Part shown: in pieces, positions 45,278-55,278 of the stretch
Layout: each line of letters opens with the position of its first letter
Position numbering within the stretch: position 1 is the first letter of the stretch
Program-made: the position numbers and the translations under genes
NCBI GenBank assembly: GCA_021831685.1
Contig: JAKBMG010000126.1
Coordinates: 1-64,000 of the forward strand
DNA from: Bacteroidota bacterium
GTDB lineage: Bacteria > Bacteroidota > Ignavibacteria > Ignavibacteriales > Ignavibacteriaceae
Direction of reading: 5' to 3'
DNA: 64,000 nucleotides
The notes under the pieces: model-generated
Told to the model about the DNA's origin: nothing
What the model saw: only the letters and a program-made list of their open reading frames with translations
Database searches by the model: none

Positions 45278-46960
45278 TTATATCACCACTTTTTCTTTAT
45301 ATTCCCCAAAAACCTCACGCAGGGTGTTGCATATTTCACCGACACTTGCATAAGCTTTTACAGCTTCAAGAATGAACGGCATTAAATTATCGTTTCCGCC
45401 GGCCGCAGTTTTCAGACGTAATAATCGTTTTTCAACTGCATCATTATTTCTTCTGCTGCGTGTCGTACTTAAAAATTTAATTTGTTCGCCCTGAACCTTT
45501 TCGTCAATTTTTAGCAGCTCCGGTTTTTGGTTTTCATTTATTTGAAATTTATTTACGCCGACTACTATTCTTTCGTGATTTTCTATCTGCTTTTCAAATT
45601 TATATGCCGCGTTTTGGATTTCTGATTGAACATATCCGTTTTCAATTGCTGCTATCATTCCTCCTAACGCATCGATTTTAAGAATATATTCCCAGGCTTC
45701 ATTTTCAATTTGATCAGTTAAGGCTTCGATAAAATACGAACCTGCGAGGGGATCGATTGTATTTGCAACGCCGCTTTCATAAGCAACTATCTGCTGAGTA
45801 CGAAGCGCCGTCATAGCAGATGCCTCCGTCGGAAGTGCTAAGGCTTCATCTTTTCCGTTGGTGTGAAGGCTTTGTGTTCCTCCTAAAACTGCAGCCAAAG
45901 TTTGTATTGTTACGCGACAAATGTTATTATCAATCTGCTGTGCCGTTAAAGCGGAACCGGCAGTTTGACTGTGAAATCGAAGCATCATGGATTTGTTTTC
46001 TTTAGCGTTAAATCTTGTGCGCATTATTTTTGCCCAGAGCCTGCGTGCCGCTTTAAACTTTGCGATTTCTTCAAACAGGTCGATATGAGAATTAAAAAAG
46101 AAAGAGATCTGTCCGGCAAAATCATCGACATTTAACCCGGCATTCAATGCCGCATCAACGTAGGCTATTCCGTTAGCCAATGTAAATCCAACCTCTTGCG
46201 CTGCCGTTGAACCGGCTTCACGTATATGATAACCGGAAATGGAAATTGTATTCCATTTCGGAACTTCGCCGGCGCAGTATTTAAATATGTCGGTCACTAA
46301 TCGCATAGAAGCTTTTGGAGGATAGATGTAAGTGCCGCGAGCTATATATTCTTTTAAGATATCATTTTGAATAGTGCCGTTGATTTTATCTTTTGAGATG
46401 CCCTGTTTTTCTGCAACTGCTATATACATTGCGAGCAAAACTGAAGCGGAGGCATTGATGGTCATTGAGGTAGAAATTTTATCTAACGGAATTCCTTCGA
46501 ATAAAATTTCCATATCGGCAAGAGTATCTATTGCAACTCCTACCCGCCCTACCTCTCCGAATGCAGCGGGATCGTCGCTATCGTAACCAATTTGAGTCGG
46601 TAGATCAAAGGCTACCGATAAGCCGGATGTCCCTTGCGAGAGCAGGTATTTATAACGGCGGTTGGACTCCCGCGCATTTCCAAATCCTGCATACTGGCGC
46701 ATTGTCCAAAGCTTTCCCCGGTACATTGTCGGCTGTATACCGCGTGTATAAGGGTATTCACCGGGGAATCCGATTTTATCAAAATAATTTTCATCTGTAA
46801 ATTGCTCCGGAGAATAGAGCGGTTTTACGGGAACAAATGAAATGGTAGAAAATTCTTTCTGTCTTTCGGGGTTTTTTTGAATAAATCGCTTATAGGATTT
46901 TTCTTCCCAATCGTTAAAAGCCTTTTGAGCTTTGTCTTTTAATTCTTCAAGGCTGGTCAT
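45278..46960 (-). CDS. Methylmalonyl-CoA mutase, large (catalytic) subunit
   Basis: Adenosylcobalamin-dependent interconversion of succinyl-CoA and (R)-methylmalonyl-CoA, in propionate metabolism. 560 residues covering only the substrate-binding TIM barrel: [55 protein letters not shown] (active-site His), and [16 protein letters not shown]. The cobalamin-binding domain (DxHxxG) is missing, as in two-subunit enzymes; the small subunit must be elsewhere. It lies 43 bases after a sensor kinase gene, so may be co-transcribed with the two upstream kinases. Confidence 0.95.
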   Translation of the reverse strand: MTSLEELKDKAQKAFNDWEEKSYKRFIQKNPERQKEFSTISFVPVKPLYSPEQFTDENYFDKIGFPGEYPYTRGIQPTMYRGKLWTMRQYAGFGNARESNRRYKYLLSQGTSGLSVAFDLPTQIGYDSDDPAAFGEVGRVGVAIDTLADMEILFEGIPLDKISTSMTINASASVLLAMYIAVAEKQGISKDKINGTIQNDILKEYIARGTYIYPPKASMRLVTDIFKYCAGEVPKWNTISISGYHIREAGSTAAQEVGFTLANGIAYVDAALNAGLNVDDFAGQISFFFNSHIDLFEEIAKFKAARRLWAKIMRTRFNAKENKSMMLRFHSQTAGSALTAQQIDNNICRVTIQTLAAVLGGTQSLHTNGKDEALALPTEASAMTALRTQQIVAYESGVANTIDPLAGSYFIEALTDQIENEAWEYILKIDALGGMIAAIENGYVQSEIQNAAYKFEKQIENHERIVVGVNKFQINENQKPELLKIDEKVQGEQIKFLSTTRSRRNNDAVEKRLLRLKTAAGGNDNLMPFILEAVKAYASVGEICNTLREVFGEYKEKVVI

Positions 46961-47003
46961 AATTTATTTGTCCGGTTCTTCGAATTTTGTTCGTAATAAA
47001 TTA

Positions 47004-48521
47004 TTAGTTTGAAGAAACCGGTTCAGTAATAGCTTTTAGTAGGTCGTTCTTAGTAAACGGTTTTACAAGGAATCTACCGACGCCGGCTTTCTTAAATTGC
47101 TCGATTTTTTCATCGTCAAATTCATTAGATAAAATTATTATCTCTCTTTCCAAAGCGTCAATTTTTTTAATATGACGGCATAATTTTATCGACTTATCCC
47201 AATGATCTTGTTCTACATCAAAAATCAAATATTCAAAATCTTCCCTGTTTATAAAATCAAGCTTGAACTCGTTAAAGGAATAAACTTCAATTTCAAATTT
47301 ATTTTTCAAGTATGCTTTAAGAAGAGCAGAGGATTCATTCCTATCATCTATCATTAAAATTTTCTTTAATAATTTTTTTGAAGATGCATTATTCCTTTCC
47401 CCTTTGTTTGTATCTAATGCAAGAGGAAGAGTAAATGTAAAGGTAGTACCGACTCCCTTAATACTGTCAACCAACAGCGAGCCGCCCATTTTTTCTATAT
47501 AACGTTTTGAAAGAGCAAGACCTAATCCATTGCCTTCGTAATTACGTCCTATGTTTAGGTCTTCCTGACTAAAAGGTCTAAAGAGATGGTCTAAATAATC
47601 CGTGGAAATACCTATGCCTGAATCTTTTATTTTACAGACCGCAAGTTCCTTTTCGCTTAGAATGCTTGTTTCGATTTCAACGAAACCAACTTTGGTAAAC
47701 TTGATTGCGTTGTTAAGCAAATTGTTTATAGCGCTCTCCAGGTTTTGCAGATCGGCATATACTTCCGTTTTGCTTTCAAAAAATTTTGTTTTGATTTCTA
47801 TTTTTTTTCCGTTTGCAATTTGTTTGTTTGTATCAATACAATTTCTAATTACTTTTTCAAGATTAACAGCTTCAAATTTTAATTTATAATTTCCTGCTTC
47901 AATTTGAGCAAACTCAAGCATCTGGCTGATGCTTTTATGGAGCCTTTCCGTACCGCTATAAAGGTTATCGAGATAAACTCTGTCTTCCGGATTAATTCTA
48001 TCCTCCATACTGTCTTTAATTATTGAAGAATAGCCGAGGATAATATTCAAAGGTGTTCGCAATTCATGAGAAAGAACGGTTAAGAAAGTGTTTTTCAATC
48101 TTTCAGTTTCTTTATTTCCATCCCTCGCTTTTTTTACTTCGGATTCTGTTAAAACAATTTCGGTCTGATCTTCATGAAACAGCACAACGAAGTTTTTCTC
48201 ATCAAGAGCTATATGAAATATTTTTGTTCTGAAAATCGGAAGTGTGATTTCGCTCCCCTTTAGAAGCGAGTCGGCATAGTTTTCGAAGAATCTAAAATCC
48301 TTGTTCTCAAAAGTTTTAAGGATTGCCGAATGCGCGCCGCTTCGTTTTAGGTCCGAATCATTAAAGATTTTATATTCATTAAGTTCTGAAAGGTTGTAGC
48401 CCCATTGAATTGAAAAAGACGGATTAATGTATATAATTTTTCCCTCTTCATTAATAATTTCAATGGGAAATGGAATGCTGTCATACAAAAGCTTAAAATA
48501 TCTAATTATTGTCTCTGCCAT
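47004..48521 (-). CDS. PAS hybrid sensor histidine kinase with C-terminal receiver
   Basis: 505 residues, no membrane segment, so probably cytosolic. PAS domain (about 8-60 onward, IEIINEEGKIIYINPSF), HisKA with phospho-acceptor His in VLSHELRTPLNIILGY, HATPase_c with NLLNNAIKFT, DSGIGI and GNGLGLAL, then a receiver (about 385-500) with intact DD (ILMIDDRNES), phospho-Asp in LIFDVEQD, and Lys in FLVKPF. Starts 5 bases after the GAF kinase, so the two form one operon and may act in one relay. Confidence 0.92.
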   Translation of the reverse strand: MAETIIRYFKLLYDSIPFPIEIINEEGKIIYINPSFSIQWGYNLSELNEYKIFNDSDLKRSGAHSAILKTFENKDFRFFENYADSLLKGSEITLPIFRTKIFHIALDEKNFVVLFHEDQTEIVLTESEVKKARDGNKETERLKNTFLTVLSHELRTPLNIILGYSSIIKDSMEDRINPEDRVYLDNLYSGTERLHKSISQMLEFAQIEAGNYKLKFEAVNLEKVIRNCIDTNKQIANGKKIEIKTKFFESKTEVYADLQNLESAINNLLNNAIKFTKVGFVEIETSILSEKELAVCKIKDSGIGISTDYLDHLFRPFSQEDLNIGRNYEGNGLGLALSKRYIEKMGGSLLVDSIKGVGTTFTFTLPLALDTNKGERNNASSKKLLKKILMIDDRNESSALLKAYLKNKFEIEVYSFNEFKLDFINREDFEYLIFDVEQDHWDKSIKLCRHIKKIDALEREIIILSNEFDDEKIEQFKKAGVGRFLVKPFTKNDLLKAITEPVSSN

Positions 48522-48526
48522 GATAT

Positions 48527-49834
48527 CTAATTCACCGGTAATGAAAATTGGATAGATGCTCCCTTGGTTTTATCCAATATTTTTATTTGACCGTTATGAC
48601 GGTCGATTATACTTTTACACAAATAAAGTCCATAACTTGTCTTTTTTGCAGACAAAACTTCATAGAAAGGATTAACAACCTCAGGCGGAAAACCGGGACC
48701 GTTATCCTCAACTTCTACATAAACATAATTATTTTGATAGTACGATTTAACTGTAATGGTTGAATTGTTTCTTGCTTCCACTGCATTGTTAAACAAATGA
48801 ACAAGTAAATGTTGTATCTGCTCGGAATCATAATTGCAAAGCGGCAGGGAATTAAATTCAGTTTTGAATACGGCTCCATAAAACTTTTTCATCGGAGAAA
48901 TATACTTTATAACTGATTGAATAGTTCTGTTTAAGTCCCCGCTGTCTTTGTTTAAATTCATCACTGATGTTTCGAGAAGCACCTGTGCATATTTTTGAAT
49001 ACTCCTAATACTATCGATCGCAACTTTACATTTTAAGTTTAACCTATCAAACAATAGCGGATCAAAATCTTTTGTATTCTCCTCAAAATCTTTTTGGGCT
49101 TTCTCGATGGTTCTCATCAGGCTTTCATTTTCCAAAAGCGCAAGATGAACTAATCCCTGAAGAGATTTACCTATTTCAGAATCGATACTGGACTTTAGTG
49201 CTTTTCTCTCGGCTTGAATCAATTGAATGTTAGCCTCATTTAAAGCGTTGTAGGCATTTATTTGTCCGTTATATAATTGTGCGTTGCGGATAGCGGTTGC
49301 CGCCTGTCCGGCAAGTATTTCAAATGTGTCGGTAATTTCTTTTATCTTTACTTTGTGAAGATGTTTGCTGTCAACATAAATTACACCGATTTTTTTATCA
49401 TCGGTTATAAGAGGAGAACATAAAATTGTTTGAAGATCGAGCCGGAGAATACTTTTACTCGGATCATTATTCGTGTCACTCTGCGCTGCTTCAATAAATT
49501 TTGATTGCCCTGTACGAAAAACGTCTTCGACAACTGTAGTACTTACATTGAATAAGGATTCGGGAAGGGGACTTCCCTCCGAGTCGAGTCCGACATTATA
49601 TTCAAGCTTGCCTTCTGAATTCTTCAATACTATAAATCCGCGGTCGGATTCTGTTAGCTTGATCGAGTGCCTTAATACAAGTTCAAGAACGTCTTCAAGA
49701 ATTAATGTGTGATTGATAATTCTAACAATATCCAGTATAACTTCAAGGTTTTTCAGTTTTGAAGATGATTCATCGAAGTTAACTCGACCGGATGCGGCAT
49801 TATCAACATTTTTCTTGAATTCAGAAAATTTCAT
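48527..49834 (-). CDS. GAF-domain histidine-kinase-like ATPase protein
   Basis: 435 residues. An N-terminal GAF domain (about 40-195: GFIVLKNSEGKLEYNVGLDS...ILCSPLITDDKKIGVIYVDS) precedes a helical region and a HATPase_c domain with N-box LFNNAVEARNNS, G1 DNGPGFPPEV and G2 SYGLYLCKSII. The helical region has no canonical H-box; the only candidate is the His in GLVHLALLENES. So it may be an unusual kinase or an ATP-binding partner of the PAS kinase that follows. No transmembrane segment. Confidence 0.85.
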   Translation of the reverse strand: MKFSEFKKNVDNAASGRVNFDESSSKLKNLEVILDIVRIINHTLILEDVLELVLRHSIKLTESDRGFIVLKNSEGKLEYNVGLDSEGSPLPESLFNVSTTVVEDVFRTGQSKFIEAAQSDTNNDPSKSILRLDLQTILCSPLITDDKKIGVIYVDSKHLHKVKIKEITDTFEILAGQAATAIRNAQLYNGQINAYNALNEANIQLIQAERKALKSSIDSEIGKSLQGLVHLALLENESLMRTIEKAQKDFEENTKDFDPLLFDRLNLKCKVAIDSIRSIQKYAQVLLETSVMNLNKDSGDLNRTIQSVIKYISPMKKFYGAVFKTEFNSLPLCNYDSEQIQHLLVHLFNNAVEARNNSTITVKSYYQNNYVYVEVEDNGPGFPPEVVNPFYEVLSAKKTSYGLYLCKSIIDRHNGQIKILDKTKGASIQFSLPVN

Positions 49835-50149
49835 TACTCTTTACCGGGAAAAATTGTTTTCATTTAATAGTTAATATAATGTTTTATGAATAAAGTAAAA
49901 ATAATTATGGAAGTAGGAAATCTGCAAATAATTTTATTGAATGCTTCTATTAGTCCTATAGAAGGAAAAACCTGTCCAAATTTTCACATATAGAAATAAG
50001 AATCGGCCAAAATTGGCAGACGGGGGAAAGAGTGACGGGTAACAAGTGACAAGTGGACAATTGTACCAAGGTTAATATTAGAGGCAGCGCTATGTTAGGG
50101 ATTTCTCCCGGAGTTTATCCCGATTGCAGGAGTCGAAATGGCACTCGAC

Positions 50150-50267
50150 TGTCATATCGAAGGAGTCATCGAGCGCCTGCCCCGTTTGCGGGGAGATATC
50201 CCATGTTCAACTCGTGTACTTGAGCTATACATTGGATTTCTCCTTCGCAGGCTCAGTCGAAATGACA
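50150..50267. repeat. Palindromic TTCGAAATGACA-type composite repeat, second locus
   Basis: Same arrangement as 13388-13490: starts TGTCATATCGAAGGAGTC, contains GAGATATC and GAGCTATAC, ends TCGAAATGACA. It is flanked by two copies of a further unit containing GGAGTTTATCCCGATTGC (50109 and 50291) that also end in TCGAAATG(A/G)CA. The whole gap 49835-50471 holds no gene I can support; a GGAGGATAA-ATG with 18 codons at 50431 is too short to judge. Confidence 0.75.
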
Positions 50268-50471
50268 CTAATATTATGAGGGTTTCTTCCGGAGTTTATC
50301 CCGATTGCGGGAGTCGAAATGACATTTTGGAGTTGTGCAACAGTCTCTGCCGGACAGGCAGGCCGCAATGGAATATGTAAAACAAATTTGAAATATCTTG
50401 ACACAAAAAACAATCCGCCTATGGAGGATAAATGGCAATACTATATAATGCCGGCAATTTCAAATATATTG

Positions 50472-53400
50472 TTAAAATAAATTTTGCAACAGTTTAAAGG
50501 ACAAAAACCAGTCCCAAGAGTTTTCTTTTCCATACCAGGCTTTTGCTATTCCCGCAGATAAAGTAGATTCCAAATTAAACCAGTGTTTGAAAACAAGATT
50601 TATTTGTCCGCCTGCATCAGTATAATTTTGATCTTGACCGGATTTAGTAAATAAATTTTCAGAATAGATTGACATGTCGATATAATTCAAAAAATGTTCA
50701 CCGATTCTAACATCGTCAAAACGTACGGGTGGAAAATTTTCTTCAATTAGTAGTTTGGCAAACTTATCACTTAACAAACTATAAATTGGAATGCCGGGAA
50801 ATCTTAAGACATCGCGATATTGTTTGACGGGTGCATCTTCGAGGTAGCGATTTCCAAAGCCGCCAAAATAAAAATGTGCTTGATCCAAGTTATTATTTTT
50901 TTGAACGTAACCCGCGGCAAGCTTTAAATGGAAAATATTATGAGGAAAAAGAAAAGTTGAATAATTATCCCATTCTCCGTAAGCTTCACCTGCAAGCTGA
51001 AGTTTTCTCGAACCGGCACCAAAGCCTAAAACCGTTAGGTTGAATTCATTTCCTGCTTCGTAATCGACACTGCCAATGCTTCTCCGGAGGTTCTTAGAAT
51101 TTAAATTCGTTTGCGCAACTGTAAAATCTGACTGCGATACCTTTATCAAGTTGTCGTTCATTGATTTAATTCCGCCGTAGTAATCTATTTCGGTTTTTTG
51201 CTTAACCTTTAGCGGGTTGTCGTAAACCCAATAATAGTTATCTGCCAGAGTAACTTTTGTACCGATCATTCCCCTTTTTCTGTCGTTAAAGAGGTCATAA
51301 AAATCAGACGCATTATAATCATAACCGACTTCAATTTCTTTTTTAAATTGATACTTCCCTCTGAAATGATATCTCGGTAAACCCGCATCATTTTTAAGCG
51401 GAGAAATACCAAACTCCATCGTCAGGTCATGATATGAAAGCGGATCGGCAATATGTGTGTAAAATCCAAAAACCTTTTCCGACTGAAAGCCCGTAATAAC
51501 CGGGATAAAGGTTTGGACTTTCAAATTTGAAATACCGCTGTATGTTTTTTCTTTAGATAAACCGGAAGAATCGGAATATTGCTTAACCGGTTTCAAAATT
51601 AGGTTTGCAAGTGAAGGATAGTGATTTAATATTTGCTCGCCGTAATAATTTATTGCCGGTAATTCTTCTGCCGGTTTATTCGCAATAATAACCGGTGTAA
51701 ATCCATCAGTAGAAAATTCAAATGCAAATAAAGAATCGGCGCTTAAGTAAAGCGGTCTGAACAAGCCGGTAAGTGTATTTGATAAAGCTTCAACTGTCGA
51801 TGTTTCTAAATTATAACGATATATATTTGAAACACCGTTTGTGTAAGCATCCCAGAAAATATATTTTTCATCGGGGCTCCAGGATGGATTCTCAGGAGAT
51901 CCCTTATCGCTTAAAGTTTCGAACTGAAATTTCCCGGTAGTTTTTAGGTTTATTGTATTAACAAGAATAATGGACTGCTCGCCGCTAGCTCGATGCAAAA
52001 CTGCTGCAAGATATTTGCCCGACGGGCTAACGGAAAGATTAAACACGTTATCTTCAGCGCCAAAATTTATCAACGGCGTCATTTTCCGGTATGGATACGC
52101 TGAGTACATTAATGAAGCATAACCTGCGTCATGCTGGACTCCCCAAAGTTCGTGTGATACCGGCGAAACAGTAATATCACCGGTGCGATAATCTTTGAAC
52201 AATTCCTTTTTATTACCCGTTTTAATATCAGTAGCCCAAATGTCGCGGTAAAGTTCATTATTATTAGTTGTATAAAAGAGCAATCCTAAGCTGTCATCAT
52301 AAGCAAGAGACGTAACTTGTAATAAACTTGGCGTTGGCAAAGTGGAAATATTTTTCGACTTAGAAATTTTAATATTTAACTTCTGAAGCGAAGCCAAACT
52401 TCCGGGTTTATTATATCCGAAATAAATATCTCCGTTGTGTGAATTAAGGAAAGGCTGCGTTACCCATCCGAAAGGTCTTTGGGTAATTTTTCTAACATAA
52501 GTTATTGGGGCAGTTTTTAATTTTTCCAAGTTCTTTTCCTGGAATTTTTCTTCGTAGGCAATAAAGTTTTTCCATTCGTTATAGAAATTAGTCCCGAAAA
52601 ATTCATCCCAGGTTTTATCAAATCCGATTCTAAATGTTTTATTAAACTTATCCGTATAACTGTTGTAGAGCTCGGAAGACTCGGTATTAAACCAGGAAAT
52701 TAATTTCTCCGGTCCGTATTGTAAAGCTAAATATGCAGCGAATCTTGTTCCATAGAGGTAATATATACTTCCCAATAAATATGAGGTATTTGAGAGATCT
52801 TCAAGATTGGCAGATGACGAAAAGGCTTTGCCTTCTAATGTTAGCGTTCTGAAATACATTTCGTCAAAGCTTCCCAATATTCTACCGAACCCTCCGTTAA
52901 ACCAGGTCTCAAAAAATACTGCTATAGCTTCCTGATGCCAGCGTGGGGTGTAGCGATTATGATTAGTAAACAAGCTGTAAAAGATAGTTAGCGGCTCAAT
53001 TTGTTCAGGAGCAACTTTACCAAAGATTGAGCGAAAAAATTTTTCGGTTGCTGAAGTTTTATCATTTACAACGATATGAACAAGCTCATGGCTTAGTGTC
53101 CATTGAATTCGTTCGGTATATAAAACATTTTCATAACCAGGTTCGAAAGGTTCAATTTCCAGTTGAATTTCATTTTGAGGAACAGTTGTAGCGGCACCAA
53201 ATCCATAATCGGTAAAATCATAGGCTATAATAATAATTCTTGAAGTAGGTTTATAATTAAATATCTTCATAAGAGGCTTCAAGGCATTCTCGGCGGAAAG
53301 CAAAATATGCGGCGCTAAATATGAATATGAATCTTTGTATATAACCTTGAAATGAGCGCTTTCCATTTCACTCCATTTTGATTGGGCTTTGCTTGCTGCT

Positions 53401-53522
53401 GATGCTAAGAAAAACAGAATTAAACTAAGAACTAAAAATTTATTATTTCTGTGTTCGGATAATTGACGATAAATTCTAATCAAATTTTTTCTCTTTGATT
53501 TATAATAAAAGCCTGCAAGCAT
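50472..53522 (-). CDS. Secreted metalloprotease-like / beta-propeller / outer-membrane barrel protein
   Basis: 1016 residues from the ATG in the hairpin loop, or about 1003 from the TTG at 53481-53483, which I consider the likelier start because it follows the hairpin. Signal peptide (LVLSLILFFLASAASKAQ). A gluzincin-like domain follows with HELVH at 145-149 and a downstream Glu in WHQEAIAVFFE, the pattern of peptidase_MA. About 340-620 are TolB/PD40-type propeller blades (e.g. NPSWSPDEKYIFWDAYTNG); the last 350 residues alternate like an outer-membrane barrel, ending in a Phe. It may be a surface protease; substrate unknown. Confidence 0.82.
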   Translation of the reverse strand: MLAGFYYKSKRKNLIRIYRQLSEHRNNKFLVLSLILFFLASAASKAQSKWSEMESAHFKVIYKDSYSYLAPHILLSAENALKPLMKIFNYKPTSRIIIIAYDFTDYGFGAATTVPQNEIQLEIEPFEPGYENVLYTERIQWTLSHELVHIVVNDKTSATEKFFRSIFGKVAPEQIEPLTIFYSLFTNHNRYTPRWHQEAIAVFFETWFNGGFGRILGSFDEMYFRTLTLEGKAFSSSANLEDLSNTSYLLGSIYYLYGTRFAAYLALQYGPEKLISWFNTESSELYNSYTDKFNKTFRIGFDKTWDEFFGTNFYNEWKNFIAYEEKFQEKNLEKLKTAPITYVRKITQRPFGWVTQPFLNSHNGDIYFGYNKPGSLASLQKLNIKISKSKNISTLPTPSLLQVTSLAYDDSLGLLFYTTNNNELYRDIWATDIKTGNKKELFKDYRTGDITVSPVSHELWGVQHDAGYASLMYSAYPYRKMTPLINFGAEDNVFNLSVSPSGKYLAAVLHRASGEQSIILVNTINLKTTGKFQFETLSDKGSPENPSWSPDEKYIFWDAYTNGVSNIYRYNLETSTVEALSNTLTGLFRPLYLSADSLFAFEFSTDGFTPVIIANKPAEELPAINYYGEQILNHYPSLANLILKPVKQYSDSSGLSKEKTYSGISNLKVQTFIPVITGFQSEKVFGFYTHIADPLSYHDLTMEFGISPLKNDAGLPRYHFRGKYQFKKEIEVGYDYNASDFYDLFNDRKRGMIGTKVTLADNYYWVYDNPLKVKQKTEIDYYGGIKSMNDNLIKVSQSDFTVAQTNLNSKNLRRSIGSVDYEAGNEFNLTVLGFGAGSRKLQLAGEAYGEWDNYSTFLFPHNIFHLKLAAGYVQKNNNLDQAHFYFGGFGNRYLEDAPVKQYRDVLRFPGIPIYSLLSDKFAKLLIEENFPPVRFDDVRIGEHFLNYIDMSIYSENLFTKSGQDQNYTDAGGQINLVFKHWFNLESTLSAGIAKAWYGKENSWDWFLSFKLLQNLF

Positions 53523-53536
53523 TATTTGCAGGCTTT
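53508..53536 (-). terminator. Hairpin enclosing the first ATG of the protease-barrel gene
   Basis: AAAGCCTGCAA pairs with TTGCAGGCTTT (11 bp); the loop holds the ATG, and the minus strand then reads TTTTATTAT. A good intrinsic terminator for the T9SS cargo gene ending at 53620, and a barrier to initiating at this ATG. Confidence 0.7.
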
Positions 53537-53619
53537 AAATTACGAATCTTTCCAAAAAGATTTTACTGAATTCCCTCGTTTTCCCAAATAAAATTATTCT
53601 ATAGCCGGTACGAGGAACG

Positions 53620-54426
53620 TCATTTTATCAAAATCATCTTTTTTGTTTCGTCAAAATTATTAGTAACAAGCCGGTAAAAATAAATTCCGGATGAAAGATT
53701 ATCCCCATTAAATGAAACACTATAAGATCCTTCTGCCCTATAACCATTAACCAGAACAGCAACTTTGTTCCCTACAGAATTATAAACTTCTAATTTTACA
53801 TGACCCGGCTTTGCAATCGAAAAATTAATGTTAGTTGCCGGGTTAAAAGGATTAGGATAATTCTGATCAAGCTTAAATGAATTTACAATGTTATTTTCCT
53901 TTACTCCGGTAGCAAGCACTATGTTTATAATTTTATTAGGCGCAAAATTCCATTGATCTTGTGGATCAGCTAAACCATTAAAATTTACACTGTTGCCGTC
54001 TGCATAAATGGTTTGGTTGCCTGCCGTCGAAGGAGCAGTGTACGTAAATTGAAAAGTTACGACATTATTAACCGGCGCTTTGGGAAGTGAGTGAGTAAGT
54101 TCTGAATTAGAAAGATATAAATCGGGACTAACAGGAGCTAATATCCCAGTTGAAACTGCAATGTCTGTCCCCGCTCTGACTAAAGGACCTCCCGTAATTG
54201 TTACAGAATAATTACCGGTTTGATTAACGCTCAATTGACTTGGTCCATTTATCGTTACAATTACATTTGGCGATGGCGATGGGTTATGGCAAGTACAACC
54301 GGGAGTGCTACCCTTCAATGTTAAACCAGTTATTCCTGTGGAATGTGCATAAATTAGAACCGGGATCCCTGCCAACAGCATAACATTCGCTACACTAACC
54401 TTTATTCCGCATATAATTCTTTTCAA
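53620..54426 (-). CDS. T9SS-sorted secreted protein
   Basis: 268 residues: signal peptide-like N-terminus (VSVANVMLLAGIPVLIYA), a Cys-containing segment (STPGCTCHNPSPSPN), a beta-sandwich region (about 55-165) resembling the 'choice-of-anchor V' class, and a C-terminal type IX secretion sorting domain (about 182-268: LDQNYPNPFNPATNINFSI, YNSVGNKVAVLVNG, LSSGIYFYRL, KKMILIK). The Cys motif is CxCH here, not the CxxCH of heme or related domains. Secreted through T9SS and probably surface-attached. Role unknown. Confidence 0.85.
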   Translation of the reverse strand: MKRIICGIKVSVANVMLLAGIPVLIYAHSTGITGLTLKGSTPGCTCHNPSPSPNVIVTINGPSQLSVNQTGNYSVTITGGPLVRAGTDIAVSTGILAPVSPDLYLSNSELTHSLPKAPVNNVVTFQFTYTAPSTAGNQTIYADGNSVNFNGLADPQDQWNFAPNKIINIVLATGVKENNIVNSFKLDQNYPNPFNPATNINFSIAKPGHVKLEVYNSVGNKVAVLVNGYRAEGSYSVSFNGDNLSSGIYFYRLVTNNFDETKKMILIK

Positions 54427-54617
54427 TAGTTCCTCATCAAATCAAACTATTTCCTTTTGTCTTGCCACAATGTTATTGTTTCTTTAATTATAAGAATCTA
54501 CTATCCATCACACTAAATAATGTAATTATGATGGAAATCACTCTGCGAAAACTATAGGATAAAAGTTTGTTTAATTATGAATATGAAAATTGATGTTTAC
54601 ACAAGGGAGGGAAAAAT

Positions 54618-54638
54618 TGCCGGAACGAGTCCGGCAAA
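54618..54638 (-). terminator. Terminator after the SlyD-type isomerase gene
   Basis: TTGCCGGA-acgag-TCCGGCAA; on the minus strand followed by TTTTTCCC and preceded by a T-run, so potentially bidirectional. 21 bases beyond the slyD stop. Confidence 0.8.
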
Positions 54639-54658
54639 AAATGACCTTAGAATTAATT

Positions 54659-55144
54659 TTAATGATGATGACCGCCTGCACCGTGAATGTGTCCGTGAGA
54701 CAGTTCTTCCAGTGTAGCATCGCGTAAATTAAGAAGTTCAACATCAAAAGTTAGGGTTTTTCCAGCAAGCGGGTGATTGAAATCCAGGGTAATGTTTTCA
54801 CCGTCGATTTTTTTTACGGTAAACGGCATTTCTCCACCTTCCGGTGTATCTGCAACAAAACCCATTCCTTCTTCCAATTTTGTTTCGGCTGGAAATTCCG
54901 ATCTATCCACCACCTGCAACGCCATCTCATCATAAACACCGTAGCCCTCTTCGGGGGCAAGAACTACAATCTTTTTACTACCGATGATCATTTCACCAAG
55001 TTTTTCTTCTAAAGCCGGAAGTATTTGATTCTTTCCGCTCATAAATGAAAAAGGGTTAACATGATTTGCTGAATCAACTACGTTACCATCTTCATCGGTA
55101 AGAGTATAACCAATCGATACCACTTGATTGCTTTTAAGGGGCAT
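54659..55144 (-). CDS. slyD: FKBP-type peptidyl-prolyl isomerase, SlyD-like
   Basis: Cytosolic chaperone and prolyl isomerase, 161 residues. FKBP core split by the insert-in-flap domain: VSIGYTLTDEDGNVVDSA, PFSFMSGKNQILPALEEKLGEM, VLAPEEGYGVYD, and LDFNHPLAGKTLTFDVELL. The tail HGHIHGAGGHHH is a histidine-rich metal-binding end like that of SlyD, which binds nickel. RBS AAGG before the ATG; single gene with its own terminator. Confidence 0.95.
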   Translation of the reverse strand: MPLKSNQVVSIGYTLTDEDGNVVDSANHVNPFSFMSGKNQILPALEEKLGEMIIGSKKIVVLAPEEGYGVYDEMALQVVDRSEFPAETKLEEGMGFVADTPEGGEMPFTVKKIDGENITLDFNHPLAGKTLTFDVELLNLRDATLEELSHGHIHGAGGHHH

Positions 55145-55278
55145 AAATAACCTTTCTGATTTTTATTGTTTATCCTGCAACCGGAGGGAGATATTATTTG
55201 CAAAAAAGAAAAATATTCCGGAACAGAATTTTTTAAGATGCAAATTTACAAAAAAATAATTTACAAGGAAGAATATAA

